Shown: positions 46,968 to 54,204 of the stretch, in pieces
Layout of the letters: each line of letters starts with the position of its first letter
Numbering within the stretch: position 1 is the first letter of the stretch
From: Variovorax sp. UMC13
Lineage (GTDB): Bacteria > Pseudomonadota > Gammaproteobacteria > Burkholderiales > Burkholderiaceae_C
Direction: 5' to 3'
DNA length: 64,000 nucleotides
Assembly (NCBI RefSeq): GCF_014170375.1
Contig: NZ_LZZW01000020.1
Location: forward strand, 1 to 64,000
Program-made: the position numbers and the translations under genes
Notes under the pieces: generated by a model
Database searches by the model: none
The model's input: only the letters and a program-made list of their open reading frames with translations
Told to the model about the DNA's origin: nothing

Positions 46968-47879
46968 ATGACCGTCATCACCCCCACCGATATTGAGAAC
47001 GCCGCGGCGCAGGCTGTCGCCGCACCGCAGGACTTCGAGGTCCGCCCCTTCGACGCGCCCGTGGGCGCCGAGGTCGTCGGCCTCGACATCTCCAAACCCA
47101 TCAACGCCGCCGACTTCGCGCGGCTGCATCGCGCGCACCTCGACCACCACGTGGTGGTGTTCCGCGACCAGCGCGTGTCGCCCGAGGACCATGTGGCCTT
47201 CAGCCGCCGCTTCGGGCCGCTGCAGATCCATGTGCTGCACCAGTTCCAGCTCCAGGGCCATCCCGAGGTGCTGATCGTCTCCAACATCAAGGAAAACGGC
47301 GAGCCCATCGGCCTGGGCGATGCCGGCGTCTACTGGCACTCGGACCTGTCGTACAAGGAAACGCCCAGCCTGGGCTCGCTGCTGCATGCGCAGGAGCTGC
47401 CCAGCGAGGGCGGCGACACGCTGTTCGCCGACCAGCACCTGGCCTGGGAAACGCTGCCGCCCGCGCTGCAGCAGCGCATCCTGCCGCTCAAGGCCGAGCA
47501 CAGCTACCTCGCGAAGTACGAGGAGCTGCGCGCCAAGAACCCGTGGCGGCCCAAGCTCTCGCAGCAGCAGGTCGACCAGGTCGCGCCGGCCGTGCACCCG
47601 ATCGTGCGCACCCATCCCGAGACCGGCCGCAAGGCGTTGTTCGTGAGCGAACATTTCACGACCCGCATCGTCGGCCTGCCGCAGGACGAGAGCGATGCGC
47701 TGCTGGCCGAACTGTTCGCGCACAGCGTGCAACCGGCCTTCGTCTATAGGCACGAGTGGAAGCCGCACGACCTGGTGTTCTGGGACAACCGCTCGCTGAT
47801 GCACCTGGCGGCGGGCACGCCGGACCATCTGCGGCGCAAGCTGTTTCGCACGACGATCGAAGGCGATCGGGTTTTTTGA
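46968..47879 (+). CDS. tauD: TauD/TfdA-family 2OG dioxygenase
   Basis: A 303-residue Fe(II)/2-oxoglutarate dioxygenase that probably releases sulfite from taurine or a related sulfonate. The HxD is in YWHSDLSYKE near residue 122, the distal His in DNRSLMHLA near residue 282, and RRKLFRTTIEG near the C-terminus supplies the 2OG-binding Arg. It is somewhat longer than E. coli TauD (283). It leads an operon with binding protein, ATPase and permease, under the candidate palindrome. TfdA-type herbicide or sulfate-ester substrates are alternatives. Confidence 0.85.
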   Translation: MTVITPTDIENAAAQAVAAPQDFEVRPFDAPVGAEVVGLDISKPINAADFARLHRAHLDHHVVVFRDQRVSPEDHVAFSRRFGPLQIHVLHQFQLQGHPEVLIVSNIKENGEPIGLGDAGVYWHSDLSYKETPSLGSLLHAQELPSEGGDTLFADQHLAWETLPPALQQRILPLKAEHSYLAKYEELRAKNPWRPKLSQQQVDQVAPAVHPIVRTHPETGRKALFVSEHFTTRIVGLPQDESDALLAELFAHSVQPAFVYRHEWKPHDLVFWDNRSLMHLAAGTPDHLRRKLFRTTIEGDRVF

Positions 47880-47880
47880 T

Positions 47881-47964
47881 CACCCCCGAAGCGCCTGCGG
47901 CGCTTCCCCCTCAAGGGGGCGACACCGGTGGCCCGGCGAAGCCGGTTCCACGGTGTCCCACGTG
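47881..47964 (+). repeat. R1-type intergenic repeat (copy f)
   Basis: A short R1 copy directly after the dioxygenase stop: CACCCCCGAAGCGCCTGCGG, CCCCCTCAAGGGGG, then GGCCCGGCGAAGCCGGTTCC and ACGGTGTCCCACG. It occupies most of the 141-nt gap before the binding-protein gene. Confidence 0.8.
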
Positions 47965-48020
47965 AAGACATCGCCCCTCTCCGCCTCCTTCTTCTTTCTT
48001 TCTCTTCTCAAGGCCTCGTC

Positions 48021-49031
48021 ATGAACCGCATCCTCCGCAAGACCGCCACGACCATCGCCGGCCTGGGCCTCGTCCTCTCCAGCCTCGCGGCGCATGCCGA
48101 AGGGCAGATCCGCATCGCCGAGCAGTTCGGCATCGTCTATCTGCTGCTCAACGTGGCGCAGGACCAGAAGCTGATCGAGAAGCACGCCAAGGCCGCGGGC
48201 ATCGATGCCAAGGTCGAATGGGTCAAGCTCTCGGGTGGCTCGGCGGTCAATGATGCGCTGCTGTCGGGCAACATCGAGATCGCGGGCGCGGGCGTGGGGC
48301 CGCTGCTGACCATCTGGGACCGCACCAAGGGCCGGCAGAACGTCAAGGGCGTGGCCTCGCTGGGCAACTTCCCCTACTACCTGGTGACCAACAACCCCAA
48401 CGTGAAGACGATCGCCGACTTCACCGACAAGGACCGCATCGCGGTGCCGGCCGTGGGTGTGTCGGTGCAGTCGCGCGTGCTGCAACTGGCCTCGGCCAAG
48501 TTGTGGGGCGACAAGGAGTTCGCCAAGCTCGACAAGATCAGCGTGGCGGTACCGCATCCCGACGCGGCCGCGGCCATCATCAAGGGCGGCACCGAGATCA
48601 GCGGTCACTTCGGCAACCCGCCCTTCCAGGAGCAGGAACTCGCCGGCAATCCGCAGGCGCGCATCGTGCTCAATTCCTACCAGGTGCTGGGCGGCCCGGC
48701 CTCGGCCACGGTGCTCTACGCGACCGAGAAATTCCGCGCCGAGAGCCCCAAGACCTACCAGGCCTTCGTCGAAGCCCTGAACGAAGCGGCGCAGTTCGTC
48801 ACCGCCAACCCCGAGAAGGCGGCCGACATCTACATCAAGGTCAGCAACGCCAAGATCGACCGCGAGCTGCTGCTCAAGATCATCAAGAACCCCGAAGTGC
48901 AGTTCAAGACCACGCCGCAGAACACCTACGCGCTGGCCGAGTTCATGCACCGCGTGGGCGCGATCAAGAACAAGCCGGCCTCGGTGAAGGACTACTTCTT
49001 CGACGACGCGCAGAACGCGGCGGGGAACTGA
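48021..49031 (+). CDS. Taurine/sulfonate-type ABC transporter binding protein
   Basis: A 336-residue NitT/TauT-family binding protein with a signal peptide (RKTATTIAGLGLVLSSLA, AAHAEG cleavage near residue 25). The mature part begins IRIAEQFGIVYLLLNVAQDQ. The MKLIE-type region, ISGHFGNPPFQEQELAG and FRAESPKTYQAFVEALNEAA are typical. The start at 48021 was chosen because an in-frame extension reads through the R1 repeat. The stop overlaps the ATPase ATG by one base (TGATG). With the next two genes it forms a complete importer. Confidence 0.9.
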   Translation: MNRILRKTATTIAGLGLVLSSLAAHAEGQIRIAEQFGIVYLLLNVAQDQKLIEKHAKAAGIDAKVEWVKLSGGSAVNDALLSGNIEIAGAGVGPLLTIWDRTKGRQNVKGVASLGNFPYYLVTNNPNVKTIADFTDKDRIAVPAVGVSVQSRVLQLASAKLWGDKEFAKLDKISVAVPHPDAAAAIIKGGTEISGHFGNPPFQEQELAGNPQARIVLNSYQVLGGPASATVLYATEKFRAESPKTYQAFVEALNEAAQFVTANPEKAADIYIKVSNAKIDRELLLKIIKNPEVQFKTTPQNTYALAEFMHRVGAIKNKPASVKDYFFDDAQNAAGN

Positions 49032-49942
49032 TGCGGACGGCCGAGGGCGTGGACGCCTTGCCACTCTGGGGTAAGGCCGGGGTGGCCGAGGGCGCTCGCA
49101 CGGCCATGGCGCATGAAGCGGATCGACGGCCGTCGGCCCCCACCCCGTCCCTCCCCCAGGGGGGGAGGGAGACAGACACGGCGGCGCTGCTTGAGGTCGA
49201 CCAGGTCAGCCTCGAATACCGCACGCCCGAGCGCGTGGTGCGCGCCACGCACCGTGTGAGCTTCGACGTGCATGCGGCCGATCGCTTCGTGCTGCTGGGC
49301 CCTTCCGGCTGCGGCAAGTCGACGCTGCTCAAGGCGGTGGCCGGCTTCATCGCGCCGGTCGAAGGCGAGATCCGGCTCGAGGGCCGGCGCGTGCAGGCAC
49401 CGGGCCCGGACCGCATCGTGGTGTTCCAGGAGTTCGACCAGCTGCCGCCGTGGAAGACGGTGAAGCAGAACGTGATGTTTCCGCTGCTGGCCTCGAAGAC
49501 GCTGGGCCGCAAGGAAGCGGCCGAGCGCGCGCTGCACTACCTGGCCAAGGTCGGCCTCGAAAAGTTCGCCGACGTGCATCCGCACCAGCTCTCGGGCGGC
49601 ATGAAGCAGCGCGTGGCCATCGCGCGCGCGCTGGCCATGCAGCCGCGCGTGCTGCTGATGGACGAGCCCTTCGCCGCGCTCGATGCGCTCACGCGCCGCA
49701 AGATGCAGGAAGAGCTGCTCGAACTCTGGGACGAGGTGCGCTTCACGCTGCTGTTCGTCACCCATTCGATCGAGGAGGCGTTGGTGGTGGGCAACCGCAT
49801 CGCGCTGCTGTCGCCGCACCCGGGCCGCATGCGCGCCGAGATCAACAGCCATGCCTTCGGCCAGCACAGCCTGGGCGGCGCCGAGTTCCAGGCCACGGCC
49901 ACGCGCATCCACGACATGCTGTTCGAGGAAGAACACGCATGA
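49031..49942 (+). CDS. Taurine/sulfonate-type ABC transporter ATPase with a repeat-derived N-terminus
   Basis: A 303-residue ABC ATPase. Its first ~50 residues are translated from an inverted R2 repeat (49058-49171). The ATPase proper begins at ALLEVDQVSLEYRTP near residue 51. Walker A GPSGCGKST is near residue 90, Q-loop FQEFDQLPPWKTV near residue 131, signature LSGGMKQRVAIARAL near residue 187, Walker B VLLMDEPFAALD near residue 207, and VTHSIEEAL carries the H-loop. The ATG at 49031 is coupled to the upstream stop by TGATG. An internal ATG at 49106 would drop the first 25 residues. The extra N-terminal tail is absent from usual homologues of about 260 residues. Confidence 0.85.
   Translation: MRTAEGVDALPLWGKAGVAEGARTAMAHEADRRPSAPTPSLPQGGRETDTAALLEVDQVSLEYRTPERVVRATHRVSFDVHAADRFVLLGPSGCGKSTLLKAVAGFIAPVEGEIRLEGRRVQAPGPDRIVVFQEFDQLPPWKTVKQNVMFPLLASKTLGRKEAAERALHYLAKVGLEKFADVHPHQLSGGMKQRVAIARALAMQPRVLLMDEPFAALDALTRRKMQEELLELWDEVRFTLLFVTHSIEEALVVGNRIALLSPHPGRMRAEINSHAFGQHSLGGAEFQATATRIHDMLFEEEHA
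49058..49171 (-). repeat. R2-type repeat (copy c) inside an ATPase reading frame
   Basis: The reverse-orientation form of the R2 element: CTCTGGGGTAAGGCCGGGGT on the left, variable centre, and GGCCCCCACCCCGTCCC then TCCCCCAGGGGGGGAGGG on the right. It remains open in the frame of the ABC ATPase and would encode a Gly/Pro-rich tail. The same ends occur intergenically at 4206 and 49953. Confidence 0.75.
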
Positions 49943-49952
49943 CGGCGGTCTT

Positions 49953-50049
49953 TCTCCCTCCCCCGCTGGGGGAGGGCGGGGGTGGGGGCCTGCAGCCTGT
50001 CCACCGCCGCTTGCCCCCATCCCAGCCTTCCCCCGGAGGGGGAAGGAGC
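49953..50049 (+). repeat. R2-type intergenic repeat (copy b)
   Basis: A direct copy of R2 between the ATPase and permease: CTCCCTCCCCCGCTGGGGG, GGGCGGGGGTGGGGGC, then CCCCCATCCCAGCC and TTCCCCCGGAGGGGGAAGG. It supplies the GGAAGGAG ribosome-site-like end just before the permease start. Confidence 0.8.
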
Positions 50050-50057
50050 CATACCCC

Positions 50058-50927
50058 ATGAGCACTCTCACACCGCCCATCCGCCCCGAATACGAACGCA
50101 CGCTGCAGCCCTTCACCGAGCTGCCGGTCGAGCGTGCCCTGCCTTTCTCGACGCGCCTCTGGGCGCAGGGATGGCTGCGCAAGGGCCTGATCCTGGTCGC
50201 GATCGCGCTGCTCTGGGAACTCGCCGCGCGCTGGCAGGACAACGACCTGCTGCTGCCCACCTTCAGCGCCACCGCGCGCGCGCTGGTGGAGGGCCTGGCC
50301 AGCGGCGAGCTGGTCGAGAAGGTGCGTATCTCGCTGGCCGTGCTGCTGCAGGGCTACGTGGCGGGCGTGCTGCTGGCCTTCGGGCTCACCACGCTCGCGG
50401 TGTCGACGCAGATCGGCCGCGACCTGCTGGACACGCTGACCTCGATGTTCAACCCGCTGCCCGCGATCGCACTGCTGCCGCTGGCGCTGCTGTGGTTCGG
50501 CCTCGGCCGCGGCAGCCTGGTCTTCGTGCTGATCCATTCGGTGATGTGGCCGCTGGCGCTCAACACCTATGCGGGCTTCCAGGGCGTGCCCGAGACGCTG
50601 CGCATGGCCGGGCGCAACTACGGCCTCACGGGACTGCGCTACGTGCTGCAGATCCTGGTGCCGGCCGCGCTGCCGGCGATCCTGTCGGGGCTGAAGATCG
50701 GCTGGGCCTTTGCCTGGCGCACGCTGATCGCGGCCGAGCTGGTGTTCGGCGCGTCCTCGGGCAAGGGCGGCCTGGGCTGGTACATCTTCCAGAACCGCAA
50801 CGAGCTCTACACCGACCGCGTGTTCGCCGGCCTGGCGATGGTGGTGCTGATCGGCCTGCTGGTGGAAAGCCTGGGCTTCGCCACCCTGGAGCGGCTCACT
50901 GTGCGACGCTGGGGTCAGCAGCGCTAG
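50058..50927 (+). CDS. Taurine/sulfonate-type ABC transporter permease
   Basis: A 289-residue permease with a 38-residue N-terminal tail and about six helices from residue 38 (GLILVAIALLWELAARW). The EAA-like loop (TLRMAGRNYGLTGLRYVLQI) lies near residues 181-200. The start follows AAGGAG of the R2 repeat. It completes the dioxygenase-binding protein-ATPase-permease set. Its end overlaps the convergent CysB-type gene by 32 nt. Confidence 0.9.
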   Translation: MSTLTPPIRPEYERTLQPFTELPVERALPFSTRLWAQGWLRKGLILVAIALLWELAARWQDNDLLLPTFSATARALVEGLASGELVEKVRISLAVLLQGYVAGVLLAFGLTTLAVSTQIGRDLLDTLTSMFNPLPAIALLPLALLWFGLGRGSLVFVLIHSVMWPLALNTYAGFQGVPETLRMAGRNYGLTGLRYVLQILVPAALPAILSGLKIGWAFAWRTLIAAELVFGASSGKGGLGWYIFQNRNELYTDRVFAGLAMVVLIGLLVESLGFATLERLTVRRWGQQR

Positions 50928-51891
50928 CGCTCAGCGCGAAGCCCCCGGGCCGGCGCGCGGCGGGCGCCACCGCATCGGCGCCCAGCGCCGCGTCCACCAC
51001 CTCGCGCGTCAGCGTGGGGGCGAAGGCCTCGATGAAGGCGTAGACGTAGCCGCGCAGGTAGTTGCCACGGCGCACCGCCAGCTTGGTGAGGTTGATGCCG
51101 AACAGGTGGCCGGCGTCGATGGCCCGCAGCTGCGTGTCGCGCTCGGCCTCGTAGGCGATGCCCGCGACGATGCCCACGCCCATGCCCAGCTGCACATAGG
51201 TCTTGATCACGTCGGCGTCCATCGCGGTCAGCACGATCGAGGGGTCCACGCCGCTGTCGGTGAAGGCATCGTCGATGCGCGTGCGGCCGGTGAAGCCGGT
51301 GTCGTAGGTGATCAGCGGGTGCTGCGCGAGCCGCTCCAGCGTGAGTGGTTCGTCGAGCAGCGGATGGCCGGGCGGCACCACCACCGAGTGAGTCCAGCGG
51401 TAGCAGGGCAGGGCCACGAGCTGCGGGTAGTCGCCCAGCGCTTCGGTCGCCACGCCCACATCGGCTTCGCCTTCGAGCAGCATCTGCGCGATCTGCTTGG
51501 GCGAGCCCTGGTGCAGGTGCAGCTTGACCTGCGGGAACAGCGCGCGGAATTCCTGCACCGCCACCGGCATCGCATAGCGGGCCTGCGAGTGGGTCGCGGC
51601 CACCGAGAGCATGCCGTCCTGGCGCGCGGCGAACTCCTGGCCGGCCTGGCGCAGGTTGCTGCTCTCCAGCAGCACGCGTTCGATGATCGGCAGCACATGG
51701 CCGCCGGGCTCGGTCAGCCCGGTGAGCCGCTTGCCCGCGCGCACGAACAGTTCGATGCCGAGTTCATCCTCGAGCTCGCGGATCTGCCGGCTCACGCCGG
51801 GCTGGGAGGTATGGAGCGTGTGCGCGGCTTCGGTCAGGTTGAAGCCGCAACGAACGGCCTCGCGCACCGAGCGCAGCTGTTGGAAATTCAT
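50896..51891 (-). CDS. CysB/Cbl-family LysR regulator
   Basis: A 331-residue regulator of the CysB group. The signature MNFQQLRSVREAVRC, LTEAAHTLHTSQPGVSRQIR, then ELGIELFVRAGKRLTGLTEPG distinguishes CysB-type from ordinary LysR proteins. The C-terminal DVIKTYVQLGMGVGIVAG is also typical. It should control sulfur-starvation genes, with O-acetylserine, sulfate or a related signal as ligand. Its own promoter region carries a palindrome shared with metN and the TauD-like gene, suggesting autoregulation and regulon control. The start at 51891 gives the family N-terminus; an in-frame extension to 51963 adds a non-homologous leader. It converges with and overlaps the permease. Confidence 0.92.
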   Translation of the reverse strand: MNFQQLRSVREAVRCGFNLTEAAHTLHTSQPGVSRQIRELEDELGIELFVRAGKRLTGLTEPGGHVLPIIERVLLESSNLRQAGQEFAARQDGMLSVAATHSQARYAMPVAVQEFRALFPQVKLHLHQGSPKQIAQMLLEGEADVGVATEALGDYPQLVALPCYRWTHSVVVPPGHPLLDEPLTLERLAQHPLITYDTGFTGRTRIDDAFTDSGVDPSIVLTAMDADVIKTYVQLGMGVGIVAGIAYEAERDTQLRAIDAGHLFGINLTKLAVRRGNYLRGYVYAFIEAFAPTLTREVVDAALGADAVAPAARRPGGFALSASAADPSVAQ

Positions 51892-51959
51892 GGCAGGAAA
51901 CTTCGCGGCATAAGGCGCCGTGGATGGCGCAGGCCGCGATTTTCCGGCGCATGCCGCCA

Positions 51960-51980
51960 ACAAGGAACGACCGTTTCGTT
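51960..51980 (-). promoter_or_regulatory. Candidate sulfur-regulator palindrome upstream of the CysB-type gene
   Basis: On the minus strand AACGA-AACGG-TCGTT then CCTTGT (AACGA-N5-TCGTT is a perfect 5-bp palindrome). 20 of 25 positions match the site at 46870, with 11 contiguous (TCGTTCCTTGT). It lies about 70 nt before the CysB-type start, as expected for autoregulation. Confidence 0.6.
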
Positions 51981-52037
51981 GGTTCCAAATGAGCCAATCG
52001 TCTATGAGCGCAGCGAAGGACCTGCTGCGCGACGCGC

Positions 52038-52280
52038 TCAGCGACGCGCGCCCGAGACGGCACGCACCAGCCGCTCGAGCCCGCCGCGGCCGGTGGCGGC
52101 GCGGCCGACCAGTGCGCTGCCCAGCGTGCCGGCCACGGTGCGGCCGATGAAGCAGCGGCCGCGGCTCGCGGCCAGCAGCAGCAACAGGCCGGCACCGAGC
52201 ACCACCCAGTGCTCGCCGGGCAGGTCGTCACGGCGGTCGTCCGCGACGCGGGCCTTGTGGATGAAGTTCTTGGCGTCCAA
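52038..52280 (-). CDS. Small single-pass membrane protein of unknown function
   Basis: An 80-residue protein read from a TTG start. The start is chosen because AAAGGAG lies six bases upstream, a strong ribosome site; no ATG has one. It has a basic N-terminus (AKNFIHKARVADDRRDD), one clear hydrophobic helix (HWVVLGAGLLLLLAA near residues 23-37), and a Gly/Arg-rich second segment ending in a basic tail. I do not recognise the family. It is divergent from the DUF2383-like gene 245 nt away and may share control with it. Confidence 0.6.
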   Translation of the reverse strand: MDAKNFIHKARVADDRRDDLPGEHWVVLGAGLLLLLAASRGRCFIGRTVAGTLGSALVGRAATGRGGLERLVRAVSGARR

Positions 52281-52341
52281 GGGGCGCTCCTTTTGTCGGT
52301 GGAAGAAGAACTGCGTTGATAAAGCGGGCGGCGATCGCGCC

Positions 52342-52406
52342 GTGTAGGCCAGGCCCCTCGATGCGCGGCGCATCGCATCGCAGGCCGCGCAGGCCAAGCC
52401 CTACAC
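52342..52406. repeat. Nested inverted repeats in a divergent intergenic region
   Basis: Outer arms GTGTAGGCCAGGCC (52342-52355) and GGCCAAGCCCTACAC (52392-52406) pair imperfectly. Between them lies GATGCGC-G-GCGCATC (52360-52374), a perfect palindrome. The element sits in the 244-nt gap between the small membrane protein and the DUF2383-like gene. It could be an operator region or a transcript hairpin; no T-run follows it. Confidence 0.5.
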
Positions 52407-52524
52407 ACAGGGTGGGGCAGGGCCGACCCGATGGGCACGGCACGCCGCCGACAGTGGGTTTTCGCAATGCCCGCGGCGCTCGACGCCCAGGCCCTCCAAC
52501 CTTCACCATCCAAAGGAGCCCCTC

Positions 52525-53502
52525 ATGGCCAACGACAGAGACCTCACGCCACCGACCGACCTCCACCGCGATCCGATCACCGGCACGCCGGGCGCTCATC
52601 CCGTGGGCACTGGCCTGGGCACCACCGGCGGGGCACTTGCGGGTGCCGCGGCCGGTGCATTGGCAGGCCCGGTGGGCGCCGTGGTCGGCCTGGTGGCCGG
52701 CGGCGTGGCCGGTGGCCTGGGCGGCAAGGCCGTCGCGGAAGCTGTCAACCCGAGTGCCGAAGACGCGCACTGGCGCGACGCCTACAACCGCGAGGCCTAC
52801 TACGAGGCCGGCCGCCCGTACGACGACTACCGGCCGGCCTATGAACTGGGCTGGTCGAGCCGGGCCGCGCGCAACGAATCCTTCGACACGCTCGAGCCCG
52901 CCTTCGCAACCGAATGGGACCGGCTGCGCGGCAGCTCCAGCCTCGACTGGGAACGCGCCCGCCCCGCCACGCGCGCGGCCTGGGACCGCGTCGATCGCGA
53001 CTATTTCAGCGCGGGCGAGAACCGCGCGGTCTCGACCACCGGCGACGGCCTGGCCGACGACGAGGTGGTGGACGTGCTCAACGACCTGCTGGAGAACTCG
53101 CGCGATGGCGAATACGGCTTCCTCGCCTGCGCCGAGGAAGTGGAAAGCGCGCACCTGCAGCAGCTGTTCGGCGAGCGCGTGGCGAGTTGCCGGGTCGCGG
53201 CCAACGAACTGATGCACCTCGTGACGCAATACGGCGGCATCCCGGCCGAAGGCGGCACGGCCAGCGGCGCCATGCACCGTGGCTGGGTGCATGTGAAGGG
53301 CGCGGTCGGCGCCAACAGCGAGAAGTCCATCCTCGAGGAATGCGAGCGCGGCGAGGATGCGGCCCTCGCGCGCTACCGCAAGGCGCTCAAGCAGACGCTG
53401 CCGGCCGCGGTGCGCACCGTGATCGAGCGCCAGGCAGAGGGCGCGCAGCGCAACCACGACCAGATCCGCGACCTGCGCGACGCGGCCCGCGCTGCCGCCT
53501 GA
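52525..53502 (+). CDS. Glycine-zipper and DUF2383-like ferritin-fold protein
   Basis: A 325-residue protein. Residues 30-72 are an Ala/Gly-rich zipper (GGALAGAAAGALAGPVGAVV and GGVAGGLGGKA) that could insert in a membrane. Residues 160-310 resemble the PA2169/DUF2383 four-helix bundle (VVDVLNDLLENSRDGEYGF, ANELMHLVTQYGG, LEECERGEDAALARYRKAL). The middle has Tyr/Asp-rich repeats (NREAYYEAGRPYDDYRPAYE). Such proteins occur in stress or envelope contexts, but the function is unknown. AAAGGAG precedes the start, and a strong terminator follows 31 nt after the stop. Confidence 0.75.
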   Translation: MANDRDLTPPTDLHRDPITGTPGAHPVGTGLGTTGGALAGAAAGALAGPVGAVVGLVAGGVAGGLGGKAVAEAVNPSAEDAHWRDAYNREAYYEAGRPYDDYRPAYELGWSSRAARNESFDTLEPAFATEWDRLRGSSSLDWERARPATRAAWDRVDRDYFSAGENRAVSTTGDGLADDEVVDVLNDLLENSRDGEYGFLACAEEVESAHLQQLFGERVASCRVAANELMHLVTQYGGIPAEGGTASGAMHRGWVHVKGAVGANSEKSILEECERGEDAALARYRKALKQTLPAAVRTVIERQAEGAQRNHDQIRDLRDAARAAA

Positions 53503-53532
53503 ACCGCCGCGGGCGGACACGCGCAGACAGAC

Positions 53533-53556
53533 AGCCGCCTTCGGGCGGCTTTTTTT
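53533..53556 (+). terminator. Rho-independent terminator after the DUF2383-like gene
   Basis: A 7-bp stem AGCCGCC/GGCGGCT with a stable TTCG tetraloop followed by seven T. It isolates this gene from the molybdoenzyme operon. Confidence 0.92.
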
Positions 53557-53658
53557 CGGGCCCGGGGCATGGCACGCTCCGATACCGCCCTTGTCTTACA
53601 CGCCGGCGCCGGCCGCTGACCCATCTTGAAGCCCCTCACGATCGCCACTGGAACCGCC

Positions 53659-54204
53659 ATGGACACCTCCGAATCCCCCGCGCGCACGGTGCCGCGCCAC
53701 GCGCTCTCGCTGAGCGTCAACGGCCAGCCGCACACGCTGGAGGTCGAAACCTGGGTCACGCTGCTCGACCTGCTGCGCGATCGGCTCGCGCTCACGGGCA
53801 CCAAGAAGGGCTGCGACCACGGCCAGTGCGGGGCCTGCACCGTGCTGGTCGATGGCCGCCGCATCAACGCCTGCCTCACGCTGGCCGTGATGCAGCAGGG
53901 CCGCGAAGTCACCACGGTCGAAGGCCTGGCCGACGGCGATGCCCTGCATCCGCTGCAGCAGGCCTTCATCGCGCACGATGCCTTCCAGTGCGGCTACTGC
54001 ACGCCCGGCCAGCTGTGTTCGGCCGTGGGCCTGATCAACGAAGGCCATGCCCGCACGGCCGACGAGGTGCGCGAACTCATGAGCGGCAACGTGTGCCGCT
54101 GCGGCGCCTATCCGCAGATCGTGCAGGCCGTCGGCGAGGTGATGGGCCTGGCGGCGCCAGCGGATGCGCAGCGCCGCATCGTGATCGGGACGGTGCCCGC
54201 ATGA
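53659..54204 (+). CDS. Aldehyde oxidoreductase 2Fe-2S subunit (PaoA-like)
   Basis: A 181-residue iron-sulfur subunit of a xanthine-oxidase-family molybdoenzyme. The first 2Fe-2S cluster has CDHGQCGACTVLVDGRRINAC near residue 48. The second has CGYCTPGQLC and CRCGAYPQI near residue 115 and later. No twin-arginine leader is seen at this start, so cytosolic location is likely unless a longer form is used (an upstream TTG at 53626). It overlaps the next gene as ATGA. With the two following genes it forms a heterotrimer oxidising aldehydes or N-heterocycles. Confidence 0.92.
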   Translation: MDTSESPARTVPRHALSLSVNGQPHTLEVETWVTLLDLLRDRLALTGTKKGCDHGQCGACTVLVDGRRINACLTLAVMQQGREVTTVEGLADGDALHPLQQAFIAHDAFQCGYCTPGQLCSAVGLINEGHARTADEVRELMSGNVCRCGAYPQIVQAVGEVMGLAAPADAQRRIVIGTVPA

